The translations under genes and the position numbers were made by a program. A stretch of 64,000 nt of DNA from Sipunculus nudus. Lineage: Eukaryota > Annelida > Sipuncula > Golfingiida > Sipunculidae. The notes below the pieces were generated by a model. That model was not told the DNA's origin. It did no database searches and saw nothing but the letters and a program-made list of their open reading frames with translations. Position 1 is the first letter of the stretch. Each line of letters begins with the position of its first letter. The stretch spans positions 73,970,618 to 74,034,617 of the forward strand of contig CM049317.1 of assembly GCA_026874595.1 (NCBI GenBank), given 5' to 3'. Shown one piece after another: positions 35,190 through 47,261 of this stretch.

Positions 35190-38120
35190 TCTCGAGATAT
35201 AGGTCGAGGCTCTCTTTGCCTGGTGATGATTTTGGCCCGCGGTCGCATGGTCTTGGTCTTGGTTTCATTTTGGGCTCGGACCTCATGGTCCTGTCTCAGT
35301 AAAGTACTGGCCATTCTTAACTATAAGTGGCCAGGGTTGGTCTGTGGTCCTTTGGTCTTGCTATCAGATCCCATGGTCTTGACCTTAGCCTTGGGTCTTG
35401 CGGTATCATTCTTCGTCTAGTTCGTGGTCTCGGACCGTATGTTCTCAGTTTTAGCCTCGGGTCTCATGTCTTTGGTCTCGGATCGTATGTTCTCAGTCTT
35501 GGCCTCGGGTCTCGTGTCTTTGGTCTCGGATCGTATGTTCTCAGTCTTGGCCCCGGGTCTCATGTCTTTGGTCTCGGATCGTATGTTCTCAGTCTTGGCC
35601 TCGGGTCTCATGTCTTTGGTCTCGGATCGTATGTTCTCAGTCTTGGCCTCGGGTCTCATGTCCTTGGTCTCTGAACCCGTTCTTGGTCTCGACATCACAC
35701 TGCAGTGAAGCTGCGTGTTCTTGGCACGATTAGTCTCAGAGTTCATAATCTCGGTGTTGGTCCCGGATCTCCCAGTCCCGGTTTCAATCTTGTTTTAGTT
35801 TTTATCTCAGATTTCATGTCTCGGACCGTATGTTCTCAGTTTTAGCCTCGGGTCTCATGTCTTTGGTCTCGGATCGTATGTTCTCAGTCTTGGCCTCGGG
35901 TCTCGTGTCTTTGGTCTCGGATCGTATGTTCTCAGTCTTGGCCCCGGGTCTCATGTCTTTGGTCTCGGATCGTATGTTCTCAGTCTTGGCCTCGGGTCTC
36001 ATGTCTTTGGTCTCGGATCGTATGTTCTCAGTCTTGGCCTCGGGTCTCATGTCCTTGGTCTCTGAACCCGTTCTTGGTCTCGACATCACACTGCAGTGAA
36101 GCTGCGTGTTCTTGGCACGATTAGTCTCAGAGTTCATAATCTCGGTGTTGGTCCCGTATGTTCTCAGTCTTGGCCCCGGGTCTCATGTCTTTGGTCTCGG
36201 ATCGTATGTTCTCAGTCTTGGCCTCGGGTCTCATGTCTTTGGTCTCGGATCGTATGTTCTCAGTCTTGGCCTCGGGTCTCATGTCCTTGGTCTCTGAACC
36301 CGTTCTTGGTCTCGACATCACACTGCAGTGAAGCTGCGTGTTCTTGGCACGATTAGTCTCAGAGTTCATAATCTCGGTGTTGGTCCCGGATCTCCCAGTC
36401 CCGGTTTCAATCTTGTTTTAGTTTTTATCTCAGATTTCATGGTCTTGTTTTTGGTCTCAGATTTCATGGTCTCGGCCTTTGTCTTGGTCTTAGATATTAT
36501 GTTTTTATTTTTGGTCTCTGAATTCATGGCCTCGGTTTTAGTTTTTATCTCAGATTTCCTGCTCTTGTTTTTGGTCTCAGATTTCATGGTCTCGGTCTTG
36601 GTCTTGGTCTCAGATTTCATAGTCTTAGTTTGGTCTCAGATTTCAGGGTCTCTGTCTCAGTCTTGGTCTCAGATTTTAGGGTCTAAGTTTTGATCTCAGA
36701 TTTCATTGTCTCGCCCTTTGTTTAGGTCTCATATTTCAGGGTCTCGGGCTTGGTCTTGAACTCAGATTTCAGGGTCTTGGTCTCAGAGTTCATGATCTCG
36801 GTTTTGGTCTCCGATCTCATGGCCTCTATCTTAGTCTAGGTCTTGGATGTCATGGTCTCAGTCTTGGGCTCAGATTTCAGGTTTTCGGTCTTGGGCTCAG
36901 ATTTCAAGTTCTCGGGCTTGGTCTTGGGCTCAGATTTCAGGGTCTCAGGCTTGGTCTCAGAGTTCATGATCTCGGTTTTGGTCTCCGATCTCATGGCCTC
37001 TGTCTAAGTCTAGGTCTTGGGTGTCATTATCTCAGTCTTGGGCTCAGATTTCAAGTTCTCGGGCTTGGTCTTGGGCTCAGATTTCAGGGTCTCGGGCTTG
37101 GTCTCAGAGTTCATGATCTCGGTTTTGGTCTCCGATCTCATGGCCTCTGTCTTAGTCTAGGTCTTGCATGTCATGGTCTCAGTCTTGGGCTCAGATTTCA
37201 GGTTTTCGGTCTTGGGCTCAGATTTCAAGTTCTCGGGCTTGGTCTTGGGCTCAGATTTCAGGGTCTCGGGCTTGGTCTCAGAGTTCATGATCTCGGTTTT
37301 GGTCCCCGATCTCATGGCCTCTGTCTTAGTCTAGGTCTTGCATGTCATGGTCTCAGTCTTGGGCTCAGATTTCAGGTTTTCGGTCTTGGGCTCAGATTTC
37401 AAGTTTTCGGGCTTGGTCTTGGTCTCAGATTACAGGGTCTCGGGCTTGGTCTTGGGCTCAGATTTGAGGGTCTCCGCCTTGGTCTTGGGCTCAGATTTGA
37501 GGGTCTCGGGCTTGGTCTTGGTCTCAGATTTCAGGGTCTCGGGCTTGGTCTTGGGCTCAGATTTCAAGTTCTCGGGCTTGGTCTTGGGCTCAGATTTCAG
37601 GGTCTCAGGCTAGGTCTTGGGCTCAGATTTCAGGGTCTCGGGCTTGGTCTTGGATGTCATGGTCTCAGTCCTGGTCTCAGATGTCATGGCCTCTGTCTTA
37701 GTCTAGGTCTTGAATGTCATGGTCTCAGTCTTGGGCTCAGATTTCAGGGTTTCGGTCTTGGTCTCAGATTTCAGGGTCTCGGGCTTGGTCTTGGATGTCA
37801 TGGTCTCAGTCTTGGTCTCAGATTTCAGGGTCTCGGGCTTGGTCTTGGGCTCAGATTTCAGGGTCTCGGGCTTGGTCTTGGGCTCAGATTTCAGGGTCTC
37901 GGGCTTGGTATTGGTCTCAGATTTCAGGGTCTCGGGCTTGGTCTTGGGCTCAGATTTTAGGGTCTCGGGCTTGGTCTTGGGCTCAGATTTCTGGGTCTCG
38001 GGCTTGGTCTTTGTCTCAGATTTCAGGGTCTCGGGCTTGGTCTTGGATGTCATGGTCTCAGTCTTGGTCTAAGATGTCATGGTCTCGGTCTTGGTTTCGG
38101 ATATTATTGTCTCGGGTCGT
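35190..38120. repeat. Complex GGTCTCGG-type minisatellite, 48-bp and 33-bp units with a 391-bp higher-order period
   Basis: From 35428 to about 35680 the unit is 48 bp (GGTCTCGGATCGTATGTTCT, then CAGTCTTGGCCTCGGGTCTCATGTCTTT), in five tandem copies. This array plus about 150 bp of tail repeats 391 bp later (35430 against 35821) almost without change, and a shortened third copy follows (36150-36400). From 36400 to 38110 the array changes to GGTCTCAGATTTCAT and GGTCTCGGGCTTGGTCTTGG words with a dominant 33-bp period. Both unit lengths are multiples of three and lack stops in several frames, giving open 11- and 16-residue repeats on both strands. The plus strand is strongly T+G rich. I read it as satellite DNA, not a gene. 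Confidence 0.93.
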
Positions 38121-38129
38121 AGTCGTTGA

Positions 38130-38558
38130 GTTGCCGAACTCTTCTTCTGTGCTCTGCCAGGATTGGGAAAAGAACCACGTAGTCTCCTGATAGCAACGTC
38201 TGTATTTGACACCTAGGAGACCAAAGTTTTATACCATCACAAACTGGGATCACTTACTTTTTCAAAAAGCAAGCTGTCGACTGTTGTGTTCGAGTCAAGG
38301 CAGAAATCCAGCGTAGCGAGTTTTGTTCAATGAAACTAGATTCAGGTCCATATTTTTTTCACATTTTGACTTGTTACATTTAATTCACTTTTCTTGTTGA
38401 TCTATAATGGACCAAAAAAGCTTTAAAACTCATAAGCATTTGAATCCAAAGGCGTGGAGCAGAGGTGTATTTGGCAGCGTATTTTCTTCTAACACTAGTT
38501 ACCCAACCTCATTAACATGCCTTGTGTGAGCAACAAAATACACTGTTGAAACTTACTA
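38130..38558. other. Spacer between two minisatellites
   Basis: About 430 bases of non-repetitive sequence. No coding or structural signal seen. Confidence 0.5.
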
Positions 38559-39403
38559 CAGTATGTCATATGGATAACACTGGGACATGAACATTGTGTA
38601 TATAGTATGTCATATGGATAACACTGGGACATGAACATTGTGTATATAGTATGTCATATGGATAACACTGGGACATGAACATTGTGTATATAGTATGTCA
38701 TATGGATAACATTGGGACATGAACATTGTGTATATAGTATGTCATATGGATATAACACTGGGACATGGACATTGTGTATATAGTATGTCATATGGATAAC
38801 ATTGGGACATGAACATTGTGTATATAGCATATATGTCATATGGATAACATTGAGACATGAACATTGTGTATATAGTATGTCATATGGATAACATTGGGAC
38901 ATGAACATTGTGTATATAGTATGTCATATGGATAAAATTGGGACATGAACATTGTGTATATAGTATGTCATATGGATAACATTGGGACATGAACATTGTG
39001 TATATAGTATGTCATATGGATAACACTGGGACATGAACATTGTGTATATAGTATGTCATATGGATAACATTGGGACATGAACATTGTGTATATAGTATGT
39101 CATATGGATAACACTGGGACATGAACATTGGGTATATAGTATGTCATATGGATAACATTGGGACATGAACATTGTGTATATAGTATGTCATATGGATAAC
39201 ATTGGGACATGAACATTGTGTATATAGTATGTCATATGGATAACATTGGGGCATGAACATTGTGTATATAGTATGTCATATGGATAACATTGGGACATGA
39301 ACATTGTGTATATAGTATGTCATATGGATAACATTGGGACATGAACATTGTGTATATAGTATGTCATATGGATAACATTGGGACATGAACATTGTGTATA
39401 TAG
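38559..39403. repeat. 44-bp minisatellite, about 19 copies
   Basis: The unit is AGTATGTCATATGGATAACA followed by TTGGGACATGAACATTGTGTATAT. Copies are highly uniform, differing mainly at ACACTGG/ACATTGG. One unit has an insertion of ATAT (about 38829). Each unit holds the palindrome CATATG. Confidence 0.97.
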
Positions 39404-40382
39404 TTTCGCAAATATGTTGACGTATAAGGCTTATGGGTGGTGTGGCATGTACAGAGTCCGTATATATATATATATATATATATAAAACACTAACTTTAAA
39501 GTCATTCCATGGCTCTCAAAATAATAAATCGGAAAGATATATATTACATTATCAGGAAGAATATTTATATTTTTATGAGATAACAAATACTTCATCTTTT
39601 CCCCAAGAGGCAATAATGAAAAATACGTGCAGAGATTCAGCGAAAAAGGTTGAGAGAAGTCAACGGGTGTTTTTCTTCACTCATATATGATTTTATATTA
39701 TCAGCCTTGAGAAAATCTAACAAAATCATAATTTTTATCCAGTCACAATAGGCCTGATAAACGAAGAAGTGATAAAGACCTGCATGCAGATTTCTCATAC
39801 AAGTTTAATTCATCATGAACTCCATGAAAATTATAAAATCCCAAGATCAAGAGGCCGGTGATATGATAAGTATTAATTTATATATTATAATAATTTGATT
39901 TAAAAAAAGTTTTATTTATTAAACAAACTGCAAATTTATTACCATTATGTTGAATAACGGTAATGCAACAGATGAAGTCTTCATGACCATATATCCTATA
40001 TTTGACATAGATGAATAAGTGGTTTTCTTCCCACAGCTCGCGATTTCAGTTTTACCTTACATTAAAAAAATTTGAATTCTCAGTACATGTCTGTTAGGAC
40101 TTCCTTGAAAACACTGGAGCGAGACAAGGGTATCTATTTTTCAAACTTACTTAAGTATGTCATTTAAATTGAAACAAAAAGTGTGCAAACTTAATTTCCC
40201 TGCTAGTATATCTTTATTTTTAAGACCGAAGTGACTGAGAAATTATGTGTGTGTTTGAAAGATTTGGACCACATCATTTCATAATTATTGTATGTATGAC
40301 TGCAATAAGTATAAGCTATAAGCAATAAGAAGAAGAAGAAGAAGAAAAATAAGAAGAAGAAGAAGAAATGGCGATGATGATG

Positions 40383-40419
<37 letters not shown>

Positions 40420-40521
40420 TAATACGTTCTCAGAATAGTGAATGGTTGAAAATTATTTTTATGAAATATATATTTTTACATATATATACACGATGCTTAC
40501 AATCGTTTGATTCCTTACACA

Positions 40522-40571
<50 letters not shown>

Positions 40572-41355
40572 GGGGAAGGGGGGGAAGATAATTGATTAAG
40601 ACTCCCTCTGATTATAAACTTTTGTACATCAATGACCGCGGGCTGGGTTCGACGAACCGGGTGCATTTCGAAATATAATTGCTGGATAATCTTCAAAGAA
40701 ATGTTAAAATCCTGCTTATCGATAATGTAAATTTGTGTGTGTGTGTTTGAAGAGGTTGTAATGTCGTAAATTAATAACTTTATACCGCCATTAATCAATA
40801 AGAGAATTGCCGCATTTAGGTCACGGAGAGTGGAGTGAAAACTGGCGACCCGGGTTCGATTGTAATGTTTCCTGTATAAGGTCGGTGATTTTCTTTGGAT
40901 ATTTCGGATTCCTCCTTCTCTAAATAATATATACCGAAAAACACCTAATGAAGTATATATATTGCCATGCATTAATTAGTATATCTTATTGTACAGTCCA
41001 TGCAAAATGAATACATGCATGCATATTTTATTTACTAAAATTATTCTAAACATTCTGTTACATACCCTCGAAATCTAAATTCGTTAAAATGTTTCCTTCG
41101 ATCCTAGCTCCGTTTAATTTAATACACACATATATATATATATATATATAAATTTATTAATATTGAAACTATTATTATATAAATTCATGTCAGAGCCATC
41201 AATAATCTATGAAACGGTGTTCTTTCATTTCTTGATTCGTCATTATATGATGACAGTTAAAGGTCTTGTCTACGTATATATAAATATAAATAAACAAATA
41301 CCATTATTATAGTGCTCGATACAGCTAAGGTAGATACCATTGACGTATACTGCAC
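39404..41355. other. AT-rich interval, no gene
   Basis: Contents: (AT)n at 39461-39484, (GAA)n then (ATA)n at 40329-40415, (AT)n at 40524-40569 followed by a G-rich run, and (AT)n at about 41131-41150. CCGGGTTCGATTG at about 40852 resembles a B box but has no partner A box. The 180-codon minus frame at 40430-40972 reads through the microsatellite and has no domain. Confidence 0.5.
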
Positions 41356-41824
41356 CGGTGAACGTAGCAGGCCAGATTAGCCATGCACCCTCCCCCCCCC
41401 CTTTTTTTTTATTGTATACCTTGGGTATAAACTGGGCTAGGCTAGATTATGCCCTGGGGTATAATTCATTCTTGTCCATTTAATACCCCCTTAGGCCAGA
41501 TTATACCCCTTGTTGCTTTGAATAACGGTGCTTTATACCTCTAAAAATGTATTTCTTTTTACGAAATGACTCACCTTCTATCAAATATTTATTAAATTAA
41601 TGTAATTATCGAGGGTATAGGTGCACGAATGACATCTATAAGGCGATCGGGTTGTAATTGTGTAGAATCCTTTACTTCATAACAGTATTATGTCTTTGGA
41701 TTTTCAGATTTTATGTCATCAGCTTATATCAGACTCCCAATTAATTCAAACCTACAACAAAATATCCATATTTTTAAATGTATATACTCCAGCTGAGAAT
41801 TAATAGTAACATGATGTATTAAAT

Positions 41825-41872
<48 letters not shown>

Positions 41873-42396
41873 TATATATATTTATATATATATTTATGTA
41901 TATTTATATATATATATATAGTACAGTGCTAATGTAGTTCCAATTGAATAGATTATGGGTTAAGTTAAGGAAGTTATAAAGACATATATATGTTATTCTC
42001 TATATAGCTTTTTGAATCAATACTAATATTGTAAGTTTTGTCATGACAATGTCTAAATTAAACATATATTTAAATTCACGCATTTCTCTGATATCATGGA
42101 TATACAAATTGATGAATGATCCATGCATGGTAAAGTGTAGCTCTCAATCCTATTAATCTGATAATCAACAATGCGCGGCGATAGAAGACAGATATTATCA
42201 ATAATTTTTAAGATAAGGTATGTTTTAAAATCTGATGATCTAATGGATCTCCGCATCTCGCTTTCTACAAAGCAGATTCTGTTTTGTTTGAGGGGTATAA
42301 AGTGGACTGGAGGGTATAAAACAGACTAGGCCAAAATATATATATACCCGGATATAAACTGCATGATCAGGGGGTATAAACTGGCCTGTTACACCG
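41356..42396. mobile_element. Inverted-repeat element, GGGGTATAAACTGGCC-tiled
   Basis: The left end CGGTGAACGTAGCAGGCCAG is mirrored at the right end as CTGGCCTGTTACACCG (42381-42396), allowing for a 4-base insertion in the left copy. Just inside, words based on GGGGTATAAACTGGCC occur on both strands: 41420-41440, 41455-41470, 41485-41510 (inverted), 42290-42330 and 42370-42386. The centre has a long mixed (AT)n (41826-41920). No transposase frame. Confidence 0.72.
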
Positions 42397-42441
42397 ACGT
42401 GAAACTCTATAAGTTGCTCCACAACGTGATTAACATTTAGA

Positions 42442-42443
<2 letters not shown>

Positions 42444-42501
<58 letters not shown>
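42444..42501. repeat. (AT)n microsatellite
   Basis: About 29 AT dinucleotides, roughly 50 bases beyond the right end of the preceding element. Confidence 0.95.
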
Positions 42502-42504
<3 letters not shown>

Positions 42505-43309
42505 TTCCTACCTGTTCCGACTTTTTGTATTCCGATGGAAGAAATACGATTAAGGCTAAATCCCCGCATGTCTATTCAAGCCACACATACAAACATGTAG
42601 CTGATGCTACCGTAAGTGTTTATAAAAGTCATGCGTTCTTGCCTATAGTGAAATCATATCGGGCATTATAAAAATAACTTTTCTATACATAAGTCACTCT
42701 TATTAAATGTAATAAGTGCTATTATGTTTTCAATCCCTCCAAAGAAAAATGCAATATCAATGCAATATTTGCGCTTTAAATATAATAACTTGTTTGTCTC
42801 GACTAGGAAATAGAACAAAATAGAATGAAAAAAAATCGCTCATTGTTTGTTCTAGAATACGAAGAACCAAATAAAAATTTATTTATGTATTTTACCATAA
42901 TATTTGGAATTTTATAATTCAAGACGTATCGATAGCTTAGAATAAATAACAAGAAAAATAATACTCGCTTTGCATGGCTCATCAGAGGTACTGCACTTAC
43001 TTATTTTCAATCAATTTTATTAATAAGTTTTTTCATGATCTTAAAAATAATTAATTCAAACCATGCAAAAAATTGCACAATATCTTTTATTTTTGTTTTT
43101 CGGCAATACTTGAAAATATGTTTATTTATTTTATTTATGTGCACCATTATCAACAAGTAATTGACTCATTTTAAATACACGTGAATCAGTCATGCAGTAA
43201 TGCAGAACACACTCAAGAAATATATTTAAGTTTGGCGGCTGATTTCCACACAGTTTTAAGAATAATCTAGTTACTTAAACCAGAGCAGGTTTATAGAAGT
43301 CATTGCACC

Positions 43310-43530
43310 CCATCCAATCACACCTCGTTGGTCCCTGAGATCAACCAATCGCCCCGGGCGATAATGTACCCCGGTGACCTACAAGTACTTTATGGATAAT
43401 CCATCCGTGATAACACAAACACCGCCATTCTCATGATCAGGGTCACGTGACACCGCCTCCACGTCGGCCGCTCAGGAGGGATTCCATTGGCCATGTCAGT
43501 GTTTACGTGACTATAAAATATATAGGGCAA
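43310..43530. promoter_or_regulatory. Candidate regulatory island upstream of Gbx
   Basis: A GC-richer, repeat-free block in very AT-rich surroundings. It contains CCAAT-type motifs (CCAATCACA near 43314, ACCAATCGCC near 43345, and CCATTGG near 43484) and the palindrome GTCACGTGAC (43442-43451), a bHLH-ZIP type site. It lies about 3.8 kb upstream of the Gbx start codon. Its regulatory role is inferred from composition and motifs only. Confidence 0.4.
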
Positions 43531-43736
43531 TCCTCTTGTAAACCACACCTATATATAAGCCTCATCTGCAGACTGTACGAATACATGTCATACAAATACA
43601 TTTAATAACGTTAGTCCGATATATATATATTTCCTTTAACTTATTCTCTTAATAGTGACTGCATGCAGTTAAGTTAAAAATATTTTGGTTAAATGATTAT
43701 ACCTCATATGAAACTGCGACTTAAAGTGTTACTCGC

Positions 43737-43738
43737 GC

Positions 43739-43791
<53 letters not shown>
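43737..43791. repeat. (AT)n microsatellite
   Basis: (AT)n with two GTAT interruptions, ending about 35 bases before the element at 43826. Confidence 0.95.
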
Positions 43792-43796
<5 letters not shown>

Positions 43797-43825
43797 TGGT
43801 GTGTATGTTTTTAAATTTTTAAATA

Positions 43826-44224
43826 CAGTCAAACCTCTTTCATTCGCCACCGGTCACTAAGCTGAAGACAGCTCTCCCCAAACACTTCATTAATTAATCA
43901 GTGGCACCGGGTACTTGACCCATAAGCAGTGAGGCGTGATATATGTTGTAAACACAGACGCGACCAGGTCAGCTGAGCCCAAGCGATAACAACCCGGCTT
44001 GAAGATATATTTCCGACTTGTCTTAAGCTGGAATCAGGAATTTGGCGTATGATCAAGGGAATGTGGCACATATGGGTAAAAAAAAAAACACCTGGCGGAT
44101 GGCGGATAGTGAGGCTGGCAAATGAACGAGGTAAATAAGTAATAAGAAAATCGGGACTTTGTCATTTGTTGGCGATAGGCGAGGTTGGCGGATGAACAAG
44201 GGGCGAATGAAAGAGGTTAGACTG
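43826..44224. mobile_element. Tc1/mariner- or pogo-like MITE with TA duplication
   Basis: The left end CAGTCAAACCTCTTTCATTC (43826-43845, continuing GCC) matches the reverse complement of the right end over about 23 bases with one mismatch. TA lies immediately outside both ends (43824-43825 and 44225-44226). The 399-bp interior is tiled with GGCGGATGAACGAGG-like words (GGCAAATGAACGAGGT, GGCGATAGGCGAGGTT, GGCGGATGAACAAGG). No transposase frame. The CAGT end and TA duplication fit the Tc1/mariner/pogo group. Confidence 0.9.
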
Positions 44225-44887
44225 TACATGTTCATATGTTTCCTACATAAATGTGGTCTTCCTAAAAGTATTTTATAAATAAGATCATTCTATTATAACA
44301 AATAAGTACACCTAGCGATGGATCATATGTTTCTCCGCGCGAGAATCGCTATATACATGAATGATGTAAATAGAACCTCATCATGCATGTAGAAATAATA
44401 CATACACATACTTTAATATACATGTATCGCTCAAGAGAAGGAGCAAGCATTCAAATAGCCATGGACATACACACACATATATATATATTAATGACCAATG
44501 TCCATTATTTACTAAAGATCCCTTGTACAAACTGTGGAAAAACCACTATATGGCTATTACGTATTATATGTAATCACACCTTCCAAACGTTGCTGTTATA
44601 TATAAATAACAGCGAAACCATGCACGCAAAAATAACTCGTCCCAGCATAAAATTCATATATTTGTCACACAGCACATATATTAATTAATTTTCTTAAAGG
44701 GAACGTTATAACGTTAACGGTACCTACATAACTATAGGTAAAGTTTCAATATCTGAACAGATCAGTAGTACAGTGTGAGATATAGTATTTTTATCTTGAT
44801 TTTAGTTTACAGTCTAGATAAATAAATTGAAAATTTTTAATGCATGTATTTTTATTAAAATTTTATTTAATTCTAGACTGTTAATGT

Positions 44888-44912
44888 ACACACACACACA
44901 CACACACATATA

Positions 44913-44960
<48 letters not shown>
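44888..44960. repeat. (AC)n-(AT)n compound microsatellite
   Basis: (AC)n at 44888-44907 passes into (AT)n to about 44960. Confidence 0.9.
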
Positions 44961-44964
<4 letters not shown>

Positions 44965-45159
44965 TATATATAGTTTGTATGTCAGGCGTGTTTGTGTATG
45001 CAAATATTTATACGTATAAGCATTTTATTGACACTGTTGATATTATAAATCGCAAAAAAAAAAAAAAAACATGCATTAAGCTATTTATATTTTACTTTCC
45101 TCCCCGAAAAACTACAGATACATTTGTTAAATCGGCCTTACAGTGTACCATACATATAA

Positions 45160-45545
45160 AATGATTTTCGTATTGAAAAATATGAATGGAATGAAGATTA
45201 GACATAATGTATGTAAAGCAAAGACTGAAAAAGCGTGAATCGAATGCAGGTTATAGACAATAAGCAAAGAAGTAAAAGGCTGAAAAAAGCTATATGGGGA
45301 CTATATTAAAACAATCATCAAAGGAATAGACTGGGAATTTTAGTGGAGAGAAGACTATATATAATCGATAAGGAAATTGATAAATTGGAATTGTTAAAGG
45401 AGAGAATATTTAACAATAAGTATTGAATGGGTTGGAAAAGGTTAATGATGTGAAGGTTCAGTAATAATCAGAGAAGTAGACTGAATAAGGTTAACGGTTT
45501 AAAGGTTAAACCATCAGACTGAAAAGGTTATCCGATTGAAGGTTA
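45160..45545. repeat. Purine-rich degenerate repeat tract
   Basis: Nearly 400 bases of A+G-rich plus strand with degenerate repeats built on GACTGAAAAGGTTAA and GATTGAAGGTTAAAC (45420-45545). It is not a simple microsatellite and has no sustained reading frame. Confidence 0.55.
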
Positions 45546-45549
45546 AACA

Positions 45550-46165
45550 ATATTTGCACGGCATGAAGGCGCAAGCCAGCGAAAATCCTCAGCTGTTGGT
45601 CCATCGATTAAGGCCAATACAACCCGGACGCACAGGTGATCGCATACAGACTGTAGTTGACATAAAACACGACCAGTGGTTCACTCTGATTCACTTGTCG
45701 CCGACTCTGTGGTCCCGATATATCTACCCGAGTGCACCTTCAGTCGTGCTGAAAAGTCGGCATGGCGTGGATTTCGAGTCCGGGGGCTTGGCCTTTAATG
45801 GCTCTGTCTGTATGGTAGAAAAATTTAATCTCGATGTTCCCTTGACTTGTAACCGGTGTCGCTTTCACGATCCTGAGTGGTATTGTACGCCTTAATTACT
45901 GCTGGCGCGTTCATTGTGTACACTCCAGGCAGGGGTGAAGTGTTCCCTCCGTGCGAGCGCAGATCAAAGGGAATAGCTATTGCTCACTTGCTGTTCTATT
46001 AGTCGCCGTCAGCCCCCTCCGTGTGCCGGCATGAAGTCAAGAGATTGGCGTAATGGAGAGATATTTACTCCAGTTTCAGTGCGTCTTATCGACCTCGTTC
46101 ATTCACGTCCGTCAGTGTGTGTACGCCTTTGGAAAGCATTTATTATAGTTTCCGGATATTAAACC
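45550..46165. promoter_or_regulatory. Candidate regulatory block with TCF/LEF site, upstream of Gbx
   Basis: A GC-richer block, free of microsatellites, 1.1-1.7 kb upstream of the Gbx start. It contains GATCAAAGG (45962-45970), a perfect TCF/LEF consensus. Gbx genes are known Wnt targets in several bilaterians, which fits but does not prove function. A 119-codon plus frame (45536-45895) covers part of it; it shows no domain and no splice link to Gbx, so I do not call it a gene. Confidence 0.42.
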
Positions 46166-46879
46166 AGTTTCCATTAAAAAAGAAACGTATCGTGCATCAC
46201 TAACACATGACTTGTCCGTGTATATACCTACACTGCGTTTTTATTTACTTCCCTGACATTTGAGCGATTTAATTAGAATTCTTTCTAATATGAGCCAGTG
46301 CTTATTTGAAAAACACTAAAACATTTCAATCTGAGAAAATTGTGTGAGAATTTGCAAACTGATGACAAAATGTGTCACCTCTATATAAATACGTGTGTGT
46401 TTAAATACCATGTCAAATCAACATTCCCACTCCCACGTGTCGACGAAATCTATGACGGAATTTTTGGATAAATTGTTATTCAAAATAACTTTTTTTTTTA
46501 AATTGATACTATTTGTTTGTCGACTGACTTTCATTTTTAGTAAATATTAATTTTACCGCCTGAAATTTAACAGAGGACACATCAAGTATCAGTTTTTTTA
46601 TATTAAAGTTTATTCTGTAACCTCTTTTCAAAATTTACTTTTTGACTCCTTGTGACGCTATAAGCCAATAAAGATCAATAAACCGCTTGAAACTGGACTC
46701 AGGTAAAATTTCACGTGGACACATGCACGCTGCTCATTGAGTCTGTGTGAAGGTGTTTACGCATTTGACGGAAGAGCCCGTGGCAAGCACCTCACTGACA
46801 TGGCTTTGTCGATTTAAATTATAATTCATCCATCATTATTAATAACACTTGATTGCGCCGGTGGGGCTTCGCTCTACAA

Positions 46880-47261
46880 ACCAATTTCAGCTGACCAATC
46901 AGCGAGCTTGGATGAGGTGCCTGCCGAGCGAGCGGGCACAAGGCAAATTGCTCGAGGGTAGCCGGGGCAACTGGTAACCAATCAGAGCATCGGATAGCCG
47001 TGACATACAATTTGGCGGCACTTTGTTTTGACAGGAGCCGTGCATAACGGGCTGCAATGCAAGTAAGATTGATGGCTCGAACGGGAACGCCCCTCAATTT
47101 AGCCCAAGTCGCCACTATCACCTATCAGGTCTGAAACAACTCTCATTAAAGTAGAAGACAAGTTCATCTGGAGTCAAGTCCCGGGAGAAACCGGCGCCTG
47201 AGCGAGCAGTCATTCACACAACCATCTGGGCCACCATCTCGGTGGCTTCGTAAGCAGAACA
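46880..47261 (+). promoter_or_regulatory. Probable Gbx core promoter and 5' UTR
   Basis: Two CCAAT boxes in strong NF-Y context, ACCAATCAGCG (46894-46904) and AACCAATCAGA (46976-46986), lie 82 bases apart in the same orientation, in a block with many CpGs. TTTGGCGGCA follows at about 47012. No clear TATA box is seen. The transcription start probably lies between about 47010 and 47150, leaving a 5' UTR of about 100-250 bases before the ATG at 47262, which has A at -3. Confidence 0.55.

Noticed and set aside
35417-38190. Repeat protein(s) encoded by the GGTCTC array
   Set aside because: Open in several frames on both strands because monomers are multiples of three, and the 391-bp higher-order period is not. 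No start context, signal peptide or flanking exon. Kept only as a finding.
40845-40875. Second Pol III B box (CCGGGTTCGATTG) as SINE evidence
   Set aside because: No A box at the expected distance.
40430-40972. 180-codon minus-strand open frame
   Set aside because: It reads through an (AT)n tract as Tyr-Ile repeats and has no recognisable domain or splice context.
45536-45895. 119-codon plus-strand open frame upstream of Gbx as a gene or extra Gbx exon
   Set aside because: No known domain, and no donor linking it in frame to the Gbx ATG exon. The GC-rich composition alone explains the length; treated as a regulatory block.
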